64,000 nucleotides of DNA, taken from positions 62,001 through 126,000 of the forward strand of contig JAVCCK010000003.1 in the NCBI GenBank assembly GCA_030765525.1. The letters run 5' to 3'. The notes beneath the pieces were generated by a model that was not told the DNA's origin, ran no database searches, and saw only the letters and a program-made list of their open reading frames with translations. This document shows, one piece after another, positions 7,312 through 15,977 of this stretch (its first letter is position 1; the number at the start of each line of letters is the position of its first letter). This DNA comes from Candidatus Lernaella stagnicola. Lineage in GTDB: Bacteria > Lernaellota > Lernaellaia > Lernaellales > Lernaellaceae. Made by a program: the position numbers and the translations under genes.

Positions 7312-8697
7312 TTACCCCGTCAAGATGAACTGCTTGCCTTTTTGCTTGCGCACCTTGCGACCCTCGGCTTCGAAGCCTTCGCGGCCCAGCAACGCATAGG
7401 CATAGCGTTTGCCCGCCTCGACGCCCGGTTGGTCGAAGGCGTTGACGTTGAACAGACAACCTGCGGCGGCCGTCTGAATTTCCAGGTGCATCAGCAGGCG
7501 CCCGATCGACTCCGCGTTGACCCGCGGCAGATAGATCGTCGCGCTCGGACGTCCAACCTCCGAGAGGGCGATACGCGTCGCCTCGGCTTCGGCTTCCAGC
7601 AGGTCGGCCATCGTGTGGCCCGCAAAATACGTGAACGCCGGGTCCCGCCAGGGGCTTTTCGGATACTTCAAATCGCGCTGCATCGTGCTCACCCGTAGGA
7701 AGGTGTAGAGCTTGTCGTCCGGGCCTTCCACGTAAAGCTGCACCTGGCTGTGTTGGTCCGTCGCGCCCAGCGCGGCCACGGGAGTGGGGCCGACATGGAC
7801 GGTTTTACCCTGCCGATCCACGGCCTTGCCCAGGCTTTCGGCCCACAACTGCCGGAACCAATCGCCGACGCGATACAAGCTGCTGGCATAGGGCATCATG
7901 ACGGCGACCGTGCGCCCTTGGCGGTAGTGCAGGTAGTGCAACGCCGCACCGATAAGCGCGGGGCTGTCTTGCGGGGGTCCGTAAAGCCCCTTTTGCAGGG
8001 CGTCCTCGGCGCCGCCCAGCAGTTTTCGCACGCTGATGCCGGCCAGCGCAGCGGGAAACAAGCCCACCGGGGAGAGCACGGAAAAGCGCCCGCCCACATT
8101 CGGCGGCAGGTTCAGCGCCGCGAATCCCTCTTGTTCCACCAGTGGACGCAGCGCGCCCCCTTCCGGGTCGGTCGTAAACACAAAGTGCTTGACGGCCTCC
8201 CGACGCCCGCCCATCTTGCGCGCGAACAGATCGAAGAAAATCAGAAACTGGCCGATGATCTCCGCCGTCGAACCCGACTTGGTAATCACATTGACCAACG
8301 TCTTCCTCGGGTCGACAACCTCCAACACGGCGTGGATGTATTCGGGATCGATGTTGTCCAGCACGTAAAACTCAGGCCGCTTCGCGCGCTTGGCCACCTG
8401 ATTGTACAGCGGGTGCAACAGGGCTTCCTTCAACGCGATGAAGCCCAGCGCGCTGCCCCCGATACCGAGCACGATGACGTGTTCGATGCCGGGAAGATGC
8501 CGCTTGGCGGCGGCTTCCACCTCCCGCGCCGCTGCCAGATCGCTCGGCAGATCCGCGAAACCGAGTCGCCGCGCCTTCCGCTCGGCCTGCAACTCCCGCT
8601 GCACTTCCCCCAACCGGGGCATGAATGCTTTCAAGTCCTTTTTCGCCACGCTGCCGCGGGCGAATGCGTGCGTATAATCAAACTTCAAAGTTGTCAC
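7312..8697 (-). CDS. pgi: Glucose-6-phosphate isomerase
   Basis: A 461-residue protein that interconverts glucose 6-phosphate and fructose 6-phosphate in the cytoplasm. Diagnostic segments are VLGIGGSALGFIALKEAL (about 85-102), the phosphate-binding ITKSGSTAEII (about 148-158), NVGGRFSVLSPVGL (about 210-223) and the C-terminal NAFDQPGVEAGKRYAYALLG. The length is that of the shorter bacterial class (about 450 aa). The start is a GTG at 8697 behind an AGGAGAGGAAC Shine-Dalgarno; a promoter lies at 8729-8756. The neighbouring sirtuin and phosphoesterase genes give no pathway context. Confidence 0.95.
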   Translation of the reverse strand: MTTLKFDYTHAFARGSVAKKDLKAFMPRLGEVQRELQAERKARRLGFADLPSDLAAAREVEAAAKRHLPGIEHVIVLGIGGSALGFIALKEALLHPLYNQVAKRAKRPEFYVLDNIDPEYIHAVLEVVDPRKTLVNVITKSGSTAEIIGQFLIFFDLFARKMGGRREAVKHFVFTTDPEGGALRPLVEQEGFAALNLPPNVGGRFSVLSPVGLFPAALAGISVRKLLGGAEDALQKGLYGPPQDSPALIGAALHYLHYRQGRTVAVMMPYASSLYRVGDWFRQLWAESLGKAVDRQGKTVHVGPTPVAALGATDQHSQVQLYVEGPDDKLYTFLRVSTMQRDLKYPKSPWRDPAFTYFAGHTMADLLEAEAEATRIALSEVGRPSATIYLPRVNAESIGRLLMHLEIQTAAAGCLFNVNAFDQPGVEAGKRYAYALLGREGFEAEGRKVRKQKGKQFILTG

Positions 8698-8728
8698 GTT
8701 CCTCTCCTATCCGCCGTCATGTCGACAC

Positions 8729-8756
8729 AATATAAGATTGAACGTTGTTGTCGCAA
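8729..8756 (-). promoter_or_regulatory. Candidate sigma-70 promoter upstream of pgi
   Basis: On the minus strand, TTGCGA (8751-8756) and TATATT (8729-8734) are separated by 16 nt, 31 nt upstream of the pgi GTG. The pair lies within the 87-nt gap after the sirtuin stop. Confidence 0.5.
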
Positions 8757-8784
8757 ATCGGTCGGGCAAAAGGTGGCGGCGTTT

Positions 8785-9537
8785 TCAGGATTGTAGGGCC
8801 GCGACGAGGCTCGGCAGGATTTCCGAGGACGACCCGCGCAACGAATGATGTGCGACCTGTTCGGTCAGGGGCGTGGTCATTCGATTTATCTCGATAATCC
8901 TGCTCCCGGTGCGCCGCGCCGTGATCGGCAGGCCGCTGGCGGGGAACACCGTGGCGCTCGTGCCGATCACGAGCATCACATCACAGTCCTCGGCCTCTGC
9001 ATGGGCCTCGGCGGCGGCATCCATCGGAATGGCCTCACCGAAAAAGACGATCTTCGGTTTCAGGATGTGACCATCGTCGGGACAACGCGGCGGAAACACG
9101 CCGCCCGTGGCGAGTTCCTGCTCCACCTCTTCGGCCGTAAATTCCCGATGGCAAAACAGACAAATCAAATGGCGGCTGTTGCCGTGAAATTCGATCACGC
9201 GGTGCGAACCGGCTTCCTGATGCAGGTTGTCGATGTTCTGCGTGACCACGGCCCTGAGCTTGCCGATTTTTTCCAATTCGGCCAGCGCCAGATGCCCGGG
9301 GTTCGGTCGCGAATCTTTGACGATGCCCGTCATTTCCCGCAGCATCTCCCAGACCTTCGTGGGATTAGCGCGAAAGGCCTCGATGTGGGCGTATTCCATG
9401 GGATCGAAACGGTCCCACAACCCGCCGGAACTGCGAAAATCGGGAATGCCGGAGTCGACGCTGATCCCCGCGCCGGTCAGTGCCACGACGTGTTGCGCGG
9501 CGCGCAGAATCTCAACAGCTTGTTGTAAATCGGTCAC
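8785..9537 (-). CDS. cobB: NAD-dependent protein deacylase (sirtuin, CobB-like)
   Basis: A 250-residue Sir2 protein that removes acyl groups from lysine using NAD. Visible motifs are ALTGAGISVDSGIPDFR (residues 19-35), TQNIDNLHQEAG (about 105) and the catalytic His in EFHGN (about 121). The zinc-binding module has CLFC, but the second pair reads CPDD rather than CPxC, so only three of the four usual Cys ligands are present. GTSATVFPASGLP matches the later NAD-binding loop. The start chosen is the GTG at 9537, which has AAAGGA upstream and lies 13 nt after the TPR-gene stop. The frame is open further upstream, but that part runs into the TPR gene. Confidence 0.9.
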   Translation of the reverse strand: MTDLQQAVEILRAAQHVVALTGAGISVDSGIPDFRSSGGLWDRFDPMEYAHIEAFRANPTKVWEMLREMTGIVKDSRPNPGHLALAELEKIGKLRAVVTQNIDNLHQEAGSHRVIEFHGNSRHLICLFCHREFTAEEVEQELATGGVFPPRCPDDGHILKPKIVFFGEAIPMDAAAEAHAEAEDCDVMLVIGTSATVFPASGLPITARRTGSRIIEINRMTTPLTEQVAHHSLRGSSSEILPSLVAALQS

Positions 9538-9550
9538 GCAGCGTCCTTTG

Positions 9551-10219
9551 CTAAAAATCAGTTTCGTCTTGATCCGCCGCACCCTCGCGGCCACCATGGC
9601 GGGCCAGATGCTCCTCCAGCGCTTGGATGCGTTGCCGGGCATGGTCGAGCATATCGTCTCGCTCGCCGATCGTCAGGCCCACTTCGATGTACTGGCGCCA
9701 GCGGTCCGCGGCCTTATCCAACTCGCCGAGCTTCTCGTGCGCCGTGGCCAGGTTGAAGTGTGCGCTGCCGTAGTTGTACTCCAATGAAAGCGCCATTTCG
9801 TAGGCGTTTTTCGCTTCCTCGAAACGCCCTTGGCACGCGTGCGCCCGGCCGAGATAGTTGTGCGCCTGCCACGACCGCGCGTTACGGACCAACACTTCTT
9901 GGAACATCTTTGCGGCTTCGTCGTAGCGCTCCTCGCACAACAGTTGCCGCCCCAGTTGCATGTATTCGTTAATTTTGGAATCGATTTCGTCGGCGCGCGC
10001 CATTTCGAACTTCGCCTGCGGGCGACCCGGCGATTCGCGCCGGTCGACCAGGTAGTACAGGCCGAGAAACAGCGCCGCCGCCAAAACGACCGCCGCCAGC
10101 AACACGAAAAGGAAATAGTCGCCGGGTACGATCTGCAGCATGTAGAGCAGCGCCGCAAGCGTCACCGCCGTCAATTCCATTACGAGCAACCAAATCAATG
10201 AAATGCGCAATTCAGGCAA
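9551..10219 (-). CDS. Membrane-anchored TPR protein
   Basis: A 222-residue protein with two N-terminal transmembrane helices (about residues 7-30 and 35-57), then a cytoplasmic tetratricopeptide region. Three TPR-like repeats can be seen, beginning near YMQLGRQLLCEERYDEAAKM, AHNYLGRAHACQGRFEEAKN and AHFNLATAHEKLGELDKAAD. The tail is acidic. The start is a TTG at 10219 behind GAGG with 6-nt spacing; no ATG occurs before residue 14, which lies inside the first membrane helix. Likely role: a protein-interaction platform at the inner membrane; partner unknown. Confidence 0.75.
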   Translation of the reverse strand: MPELRISLIWLLVMELTAVTLAALLYMLQIVPGDYFLFVLLAAVVLAAALFLGLYYLVDRRESPGRPQAKFEMARADEIDSKINEYMQLGRQLLCEERYDEAAKMFQEVLVRNARSWQAHNYLGRAHACQGRFEEAKNAYEMALSLEYNYGSAHFNLATAHEKLGELDKAADRWRQYIEVGLTIGERDDMLDHARQRIQALEEHLARHGGREGAADQDETDF

Positions 10220-10264
10220 GCAAGGCCTCGCTTTCCCATATTCTCTCGATAATTAACACAAGCG

Positions 10265-10957
10265 CTACGGTGTGTAAACGTGCCGCGCCGCTTCCGCCAA
10301 AGCCGTAATGTGGCTCACGACTCGATCGATGCTCCACTCCGTGGAGTCCACGACCACCGCATCCGCCGCCTGCACGAGCGGATTGAGGTCGCGTTGCGAG
10401 TCGCGCCGGTCCCGTTCGATTTGGTCGGCCAAGATCGCGTCGAAATCGGCCTCCCGGCCCGCTATGACAAGTTGCTTAACCCGCCGCCGAGCCCGCTCTT
10501 CCGCCGTCGCGGTAAGAAACACCTTGATTTCCGCGTCGGGAAATACGTTCGTGCCGATATCGCGCCCCTCCATCACGACGCCGCCCGCCACGCCCATGTC
10601 GCGTTGCATCGCCACGAGCTTTTCCCGCACGCGCGGTAGGCTGCTGGCTTTGCTCGCCGCTTGGCTGACCCGGTGCTCGCGTATCGCCGAAGTAATATCC
10701 CGACCGTTACATACGACCCGCTGATCCCCGTCCTCATTCCGGACGAACTGGATCTGCAGATCCTCCAGAAGCGTCGCCACCGCCGCTTCATCCAGCGGAT
10801 CAATCCCCTGCTCCAACGACAACCAACCCACGCAACGGTACATCGCCCCGGTGTCCAAATACACGAATCCCAAGCGCTCGGCCACCAGTTTGCTGATGGT
10901 GCTTTTGCCCGCCCCGCTCGGGCCGTCGATGGCCACAATGGGTTGTCGGCGTGTCAT
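10265..10957 (-). CDS. cmk: Cytidylate kinase
   Basis: A 230-residue protein that phosphorylates CMP and dCMP with ATP. It has a P-loop GPSGAGKST near residue 12, LDTGAMYRCVGW (about 35-46), a CMP-specific insert and VVMEGRDIGTNVFPDA (about 147-162), all diagnostic of bacterial Cmk. The ATG at 10957 is preferred because AGAGGA lies 5 nt upstream; an in-frame ATG at 10972 would add five residues. It is encoded just downstream of a GT-C gene and upstream of the TPR gene in the same direction. Confidence 0.94.
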   Translation of the reverse strand: MTRRQPIVAIDGPSGAGKSTISKLVAERLGFVYLDTGAMYRCVGWLSLEQGIDPLDEAAVATLLEDLQIQFVRNEDGDQRVVCNGRDITSAIREHRVSQAASKASSLPRVREKLVAMQRDMGVAGGVVMEGRDIGTNVFPDAEIKVFLTATAEERARRRVKQLVIAGREADFDAILADQIERDRRDSQRDLNPLVQAADAVVVDSTEWSIDRVVSHITALAEAARHVYTP

Positions 10958-11029
10958 GTTGTCCTCTGCCAAATCATGGAAGTCGGTATCAGATTACGAG
11001 GATGGCGCCGGATCGGCAAGCGCCGCCGC

Positions 11030-12619
11030 TCAGGGCCGCTGATAAACGTAAACCGTATCTTCGTCGCCTAAAAAGTTATGCCAGTCGTCTTTGCTTACCA
11101 AACGGCGCGGCGGGTCCATCTCGTGGAACACCACATCGAACCGCGTTTTCATCATCGGGCAGATCTCCACCACGTAGTGGGTATCCAGCGACGTGGTGTT
11201 GTTTTCGCCGCGATGCTCCCGACAGACCGCGAAATTGCGCCAACCGGTCCACGAATAACCGCCATCAATCTCCAACGAAGAGACGCCCTGCGTGACCAAG
11301 CGGTCCGCGGCATTCCACTGCGCCGCAATACCGGCCCGATAGTGCGTCACGCGCATGGCCCCCGACGCCACGAAAAGCGCCAGCACGACGCCCGCCGCCA
11401 CTTTCGCCCAGCGCGGCGTTTCGCTCCACGGCCCGGCGCGCCGTACCGCCAGGATCATCACCAGGGGCACGAAAACCAAGAAGTAGCGATCCATGAAATA
11501 GACCAGCGGCAGCAAAGCCGCGATCAACACGATCATGGCCACAACCAAAAAACGGTCCAGCAGCGGAGCGCCCTCGGCTTCCCGCCGGCGTATCAACAAA
11601 AACAGCCATCCCGCCGCGCCCGCCAATGCGGCCAACGTCCACGGCATCACGAACCACGCCGCCGTGGCCGGGGGTTGCTCGCGCAGCACCGAGCTATCGA
11701 AAGGAAAGGCTTCGCCCGTCAGCCAGAGCGCCGCCCCGGCCGCCGCCACTGCCGCTGCCGCGCCCGCCCACATGGCCGGGCCGCGTCCGTTGGACGCACG
11801 CCGCGCCGCGAGCATGAGGACCACCGGCAGCGCGTAGGCGCCGATCGAGAGAAGAACAATGGCAAGGCGCTCCAGCGAGTCCAGCGCCAATACGTCCGGA
11901 GAAAGCAGGCGCGTCCACACTTCCGACGACTTGCGGGAAAACGTCGTGCGTACCGGCTGCAAGGCCGGTGTCGCCCAGTGCAACGCCAGCCACGAAACGG
12001 CCGGCAATCCCACAACATAAAATGCCGTTCGCGCCCGCAGAGTCAGGCGGCGCTGCTGCCAGAGCAGGAAAACGACAAACGCCGCCACCAGCAACACAGC
12101 GTGCAGGCGATTCCAAAACGCCGCCGCGGCAAATAGCCCCGCGAAAGCGGCGTCGAGTTCCTTTCCCCGTCTGAGGAAGCGCGCCATGAAAGCCAGTGAC
12201 AGCCAAGCCGGTATCAGAAACCAAAAGTCGGCCATGTAGGTATACGCCAGCACGAAGAACGGCGGTGTCGCGCCGGTGGCGGCCGTCACCCACAACGCCG
12301 CCTCGGGTGACAGATCGAACTGACGCGCCAGAAAATAACCGGCCACCAGCGCCAGCAGCGCCGCGAGTAAATTCGCCACCACCACGTGCGACAGCGAGAA
12401 GCCGGTCACCGCCGTCACCAGCGCGCCCCACAAAACGTGCAGCACCACCAGCGCCGAATCGTAATGACTGAAACGCAATGCGCCGCGCTCAAGCAGGTGC
12501 TCGGTCATCTGCGCGTAATTCCAGGAATCATCGAGCGCGATTTCCGGACCGGCCCCCACCGCAGCGGCTATCGCCAACCACGCCCCGATGAGAATCAGCA
12601 TCGCCCGCCGGTCGCTCAT
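11030..12619 (-). CDS. GT-C type membrane glycosyltransferase (GT39/ArnT-like)
   Basis: A 529-residue membrane protein with about 11-12 predicted helices and a soluble C-terminal domain of about 120 residues. The first extracytoplasmic loop carries the acidic signature IALDDSWNYAQM (about residues 26-37). This is the place where GT-C enzymes such as ArnT and PMTs have the catalytic DD or DE pair that uses polyprenyl-phosphate sugars. The start ATG at 12619 overlaps the stop of the radical SAM gene (ATGA), so the two are coupled. Donor sugar and acceptor are not predictable. Confidence 0.72.
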   Translation of the reverse strand: MSDRRAMLILIGAWLAIAAAVGAGPEIALDDSWNYAQMTEHLLERGALRFSHYDSALVVLHVLWGALVTAVTGFSLSHVVVANLLAALLALVAGYFLARQFDLSPEAALWVTAATGATPPFFVLAYTYMADFWFLIPAWLSLAFMARFLRRGKELDAAFAGLFAAAAFWNRLHAVLLVAAFVVFLLWQQRRLTLRARTAFYVVGLPAVSWLALHWATPALQPVRTTFSRKSSEVWTRLLSPDVLALDSLERLAIVLLSIGAYALPVVLMLAARRASNGRGPAMWAGAAAAVAAAGAALWLTGEAFPFDSSVLREQPPATAAWFVMPWTLAALAGAAGWLFLLIRRREAEGAPLLDRFLVVAMIVLIAALLPLVYFMDRYFLVFVPLVMILAVRRAGPWSETPRWAKVAAGVVLALFVASGAMRVTHYRAGIAAQWNAADRLVTQGVSSLEIDGGYSWTGWRNFAVCREHRGENNTTSLDTHYVVEICPMMKTRFDVVFHEMDPPRRLVSKDDWHNFLGDEDTVYVYQRP

Positions 12620-13575
12620 AGCGTGACGCCTTCGTCGAAGCAGCAGTTGAGCGCCAAGTGACAGTTGTCACGGCACGCCGCCATTTGCGCGCGCACCTCC
12701 TTCGCCCGCGGCCCGAGGTACACGTCGCGCAGGTGGTGACGGTCGCGCAGATCGCCAATCGGGGGAAACGCGCCGCACAACTTGATCGCTCCGGTGCCTT
12801 CGATCGTGATCCCGAAATCGCCGACGCTGCACCGGGCCGTCGCCGCGCGTTCCGGATCAAGAAAATAGGATGCCATCGCCACGAGTTGTTCGTCGGGATT
12901 GAGCACCGGAAAGCCGCTTATCTTCATACTGAGCAACTGCTTCAAAACGGCCACGGCACGATCCGGATCCTGCGGGAAGAGCTTCTCGTCCAGCCACCAC
13001 CGCTCCCGCCGCGGTTGCCCGAAAGGCTGCATCATCGCCTGGAAAAAGACGCCGGTCAGTCGCGGGTGCTCGCTCACCCACGTCACGAATCCGGGCAGGA
13101 TGTCGATATTCAATTCACAAATCACGCAGTTAATACGCACTGCGATCCCGTTGTCGGCGGCATGGCTGATGGCTCGCTCGGCCAGCGCGAAGGCGTCGGG
13201 TCGTTGGCGCAGGGCGTTGTGCTGCTCGGTGAAACCGTCCAGCGAGAGAGCAAGGCTGTCCAGCCCGGCCGCAGCCAAATCGCGCGCCTTGTCGCCGGTG
13301 AGCGCGAATCCGTTACTCGTCATCGTGGTCACGAGGTCATGGCTTTTAGCGCAACGAACCAACTCGACGAGGTTCTTGGACAACAGGGGCTCGCCGCCGG
13401 CAATCTGAATTTCGATGGGGCCGAGCCACTCGCGCAGCTCATGAACGGTTTTGCAGAGCAACTCCGCCGGCACTTCCTCGTGGGCCGGCAAGCGCCACAA
13501 ATCGCAGTGCAAACAGCGAGAGTCGCATCGCTCGGTGAGATGAAACCCGACGTATCGGGGACGTGGTTCAGGCAG
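12616..13575 (-). CDS. Radical SAM protein with SPASM-like C-terminus; CTG start
   Basis: A 319-residue radical SAM enzyme. The cluster motif CDSRCLHC (CxxxCxxC) lies at residues 17-24, followed by the SAM-binding GGEP segment (IEIQIAGGEPLLSKN). The C-terminal region holds additional cysteines (CSVGDF, KLCGAF, CRDNCHLALNCC) that suggest an auxiliary SPASM-like Fe-S domain used in peptide modification. No ATG, GTG or TTG lies upstream of the CxxxCxxC motif in this frame before the preceding TAA. The CTG at 13575 directly follows that TAA and has GGAGG at 13584-13588, 8 nt upstream, so a CTG start is proposed. Starting at the TTG of 13512 would delete two of the three cluster cysteines. It overlaps the GT-C gene at its 3' end. 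Confidence 0.78.
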   Translation of the reverse strand: MPEPRPRYVGFHLTERCDSRCLHCDLWRLPAHEEVPAELLCKTVHELREWLGPIEIQIAGGEPLLSKNLVELVRCAKSHDLVTTMTSNGFALTGDKARDLAAAGLDSLALSLDGFTEQHNALRQRPDAFALAERAISHAADNGIAVRINCVICELNIDILPGFVTWVSEHPRLTGVFFQAMMQPFGQPRRERWWLDEKLFPQDPDRAVAVLKQLLSMKISGFPVLNPDEQLVAMASYFLDPERAATARCSVGDFGITIEGTGAIKLCGAFPPIGDLRDRHHLRDVYLGPRAKEVRAQMAACRDNCHLALNCCFDEGVTL

Positions 13576-14436
13576 TTACAGTTCCTCCAGGATCTCGTTT
13601 CGTTTGCGGTTGTATTCCTCCTCGGTGATGAGGCCCTTTTCGTAGAGTTCCTTCAATTCAGCGAGGCGCTCAGCCGCAGTTTTTGTGTCATCCGGCCGTA
13701 TCTTAGGTTTATCCGGTCGTATTTCTTCGCCGGCCGGTCCTTGTTTTACTTCCGGAAGTCGCTCTTTTATGACCGTATCGCCCGTTTGAGGTTCGAAAAA
13801 TCGGGCTAAATCGAACACCAACCAGTTGCGACGCGCCTCGTCGAGCCTCTTGTCGCCGGGCACCACGGGCGGCTTATCGAAGCCCGCTTCGGGGTTCACG
13901 CGCAGCCGCCGGGCGTTGAACAGGAAATGCTCGCGGGGGTCGCCGCGCCTGGGTTCCTGGTCGCGGTTGATCACTTCATAATCGACGTTTCGCAGCACCA
14001 AATGGAGCTTGTTTCCCTCGATCCAGCAGACGCCATCGATCAAAACGAGCTTCTTGAAGATGCTCAAATACGCCTGGTGACCGGTGGCCGCGAATTCCAC
14101 CCATTGGTCGGGGTTCGCCTCGGCTAACGCTTTGGCCAGATGCGGCGCGAGATTTTGCCGGTGTTCGGCGGAAAAGACCCCGCCGGAGTTGGTCCATTTG
14201 AAGAGCGTTTTTTCTTCGAGTACGACAGCGGCAAGCACCGCATCGACTTGCTCGACCGTCATTTCACGGGGGTGGTCGTAGCCGAGTTTCTGGATTTCGC
14301 CCTTGTGCTCGAAATACGCCAACCGCACGTAATCGCTACGGTGTTTGTACACCTCGGTGCGCCGGATTTTCGTCGCGCAGGCCGCCAAACTGAAAACGAG
14401 AACAATAAGCAAAATCGGAATCAAAATACGGCGCAT
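13576..14436 (-). CDS. Lipoprotein with C-terminal SHOCT domain
   Basis: A 286-residue protein. Residues 1-18 form a lipoprotein signal with lipobox LAAC. The last 35 or so residues (AERLAELKELYEKGLITEEE) form the short SHOCT helix pair seen at the C-terminus of many membrane or secreted proteins. The middle contains no recognised domain but has a well-formed mixed alpha/beta composition. The ATG at 14436 sits 7 nt after GAGGGG; an adjacent ATG lies at 14439. The downstream radical SAM gene begins at the very next base after the stop. Confidence 0.7.
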   Translation of the reverse strand: MRRILIPILLIVLVFSLAACATKIRRTEVYKHRSDYVRLAYFEHKGEIQKLGYDHPREMTVEQVDAVLAAVVLEEKTLFKWTNSGGVFSAEHRQNLAPHLAKALAEANPDQWVEFAATGHQAYLSIFKKLVLIDGVCWIEGNKLHLVLRNVDYEVINRDQEPRRGDPREHFLFNARRLRVNPEAGFDKPPVVPGDKRLDEARRNWLVFDLARFFEPQTGDTVIKERLPEVKQGPAGEEIRPDKPKIRPDDTKTAAERLAELKELYEKGLITEEEYNRKRNEILEEL

Positions 14437-14512
14437 CATCAAACCCCTCAATCGTTACGTCCGCCCGCATCGCTAGCACAGGCCCCGCAAACTGGCAAGT
14501 CAAACTCGATCG

Positions 14513-14947
14513 CTATGGCAGACCGACGACCTTTGCACCAACCCGAACGTCGTGCTTGGCAAACCACCCCTGATTCGTTTCCAGGGCGAATTTTGCCGGT
14601 TCTCGAGAACGAGTCGATACTTCATCAAAAGGTTGCATGTGCTCGATCTGCAGAATCTCGCCGTCCGCGGCGATGAACGCGATATCCAACGGAATTCGCG
14701 TGTTTTTCATCCAAAACGAGAGGCGGCGCGTTTCCGGATAGACAAACAGCATACCCTGGTTTTCGGGCAGATTTTCCCGAAACATCAACCCCTTACGGCG
14801 CAGGGCGTTTGAATCGGCCACCTCCACGGAGACCTTGTGCTCGCCGATCGACAACTCCCGCAGCATTTGGCCGAATGCCGCGCCGGCCGCCAGCGACAAC
14901 ACGAAAAGAACCAACACTGTCATGGAGATTTTGTTTTTCACTTTCAC
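14513..14947 (-). CDS. DUF192 family exported protein
   Basis: A 144-residue protein with an N-terminal signal peptide (about residues 1-26, ending near GAAFG) and a DUF192 (COG1430) domain. Family hallmarks seen are RRKGLMFRENLPENQGMLFV and the FWMKNTRIPLDIAFI segment, followed by a CxP-less tail. DUF192 proteins are small secreted or periplasmic proteins of unknown function. The gene ends 76 nt before the SHOCT lipoprotein start. Confidence 0.83.
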   Translation of the reverse strand: MKVKNKISMTVLVLFVLSLAAGAAFGQMLRELSIGEHKVSVEVADSNALRRKGLMFRENLPENQGMLFVYPETRRLSFWMKNTRIPLDIAFIAADGEILQIEHMQPFDEVSTRSREPAKFALETNQGWFAKHDVRVGAKVVGLP

Positions 14948-14972
14948 TTCGAGTCGCTCCCCGCGTTGCCGG

Positions 14973-15743
14973 TTAAATCATGAAATCATCGCCGTCGTTG
15001 GCGGCAATCAGCGTGCCGTCAAAAGTCGATGCGACGTCGTCCGTCAGCGCTTCCACTAGTTCCCCATCCATAAAGTGCGTCAAAATGAGTGTTTTGACCC
15101 TGGCCTCGGTGGCCAACTCGCCCAGTTCCTTAGTGTTGATGTGGTTGGCTCCCTCACTGGCGGGCAAGCATCCGGATTCGCTGAGCAATACGTCCGCATC
15201 GCGAGACAGCTCCAGCAATTCTTCGCAGAGGGTCGAATCGCCAGAAACGGCCAGCACGCGGTCGCCCTCGGTGAATCGGTATCCCATGCACACGAGGCTT
15301 GACGCGTGTTCAACGCGCCTGAAAGCAACTTCAACACCCGATGCCGGAGCGACGGACCCGGGAGGTTCGACTTCATCCCAAACCAAATCGAAGCCGGGCT
15401 CCAACAGCCAATCGCCGTAAGCAGTAAGGAGTCCACGGCGCAGATTGTCCAGTCCCGGCGGGCCGACAATGCGTAGGCTTGCGGGCACCGGACGATTTCG
15501 CGTGCCTTCGACGTAGAAATGAAACAGCAGATGTGCCAGGCCGGAAATGTGGTCGCCGTGATAATGCGTGAAAAAAATCGCGCTCGTTTTTTCCAGCGCA
15601 AGCCCCGCGGCGATTGCGGCTCGGGCAACATTCTCGCCCGCGTCGACGAAGAACTGCTCTCCGCCGGCCAGAACCGCCGCGGCAGGGCCGCCGCGCTTTG
15701 GATTGGGGAAGTAGCCGCCCGTCCCCAGTGTGATCAGTCGCAT
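14973..15743 (-). CDS. MBL-fold hydrolase, RNase Z/arylsulfatase-like
   Basis: A 256-residue metallo-beta-lactamase-fold protein with a short N-terminal strand (MRLITLGTGGYFPNP), the metal site THYHGDHISG (about 59-68), VSGDSTLCEEL (about 168) and a terminal LTHFMDG. The pattern matches RNase Z-like or cyclic-phosphodiesterase-like hydrolases of COG1234, although the exosite arm typical of tRNase Z is not obvious. It is the first gene of the minus-strand run, divergent from the small gene at 15777. Confidence 0.8.
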   Translation of the reverse strand: MRLITLGTGGYFPNPKRGGPAAAVLAGGEQFFVDAGENVARAAIAAGLALEKTSAIFFTHYHGDHISGLAHLLFHFYVEGTRNRPVPASLRIVGPPGLDNLRRGLLTAYGDWLLEPGFDLVWDEVEPPGSVAPASGVEVAFRRVEHASSLVCMGYRFTEGDRVLAVSGDSTLCEELLELSRDADVLLSESGCLPASEGANHINTKELGELATEARVKTLILTHFMDGELVEALTDDVASTFDGTLIAANDGDDFMI

Positions 15744-15776
15744 TTTACCCTCCCATGTATCAAAAAGGATAAGGTT

Positions 15777-15977
15777 ATGATCTCACTTAGACAACCGCCA
15801 CATACCCCCGCTTCCTCGATGGCGTTCGCGCCGGGCGGCTCGGGTATCGGCATCGACGATTCGCCGCACCGCGTATATCTGATCGAAGGCTTGGACATCA
15901 CGGAGATCTACGACTACGACATCCACGAAGAACGTCCGTCCGGCTTCCTGATTGCCGCCGACGCACCCGTTGAGTGA
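15777..15977 (+). CDS. Small acidic protein (66 aa), unrecognised
   Basis: A 66-residue frame with a good ribosome binding region (AAGGATAAGG just before the ATG at 15777). The peptide has a Gly-rich stretch (GGSGIGIDD) and an acidic, Tyr-containing segment (GLDITEIYDYDIHEERPSG). It has no signal peptide, membrane helix or cysteine. It sits alone between the divergent MBL gene and the rimP leader. An antisense frame of 106 codons covers the same bases, but it lacks a comparable ribosome binding site. Confidence 0.45.
   Translation: MISLRQPPHTPASSMAFAPGGSGIGIDDSPHRVYLIEGLDITEIYDYDIHEERPSGFLIAADAPVE

Noticed and set aside
13510-13512. TTG at 13512 as the radical SAM start
   Set aside because: It would remove two of the three cluster cysteines, which are essential in the family.
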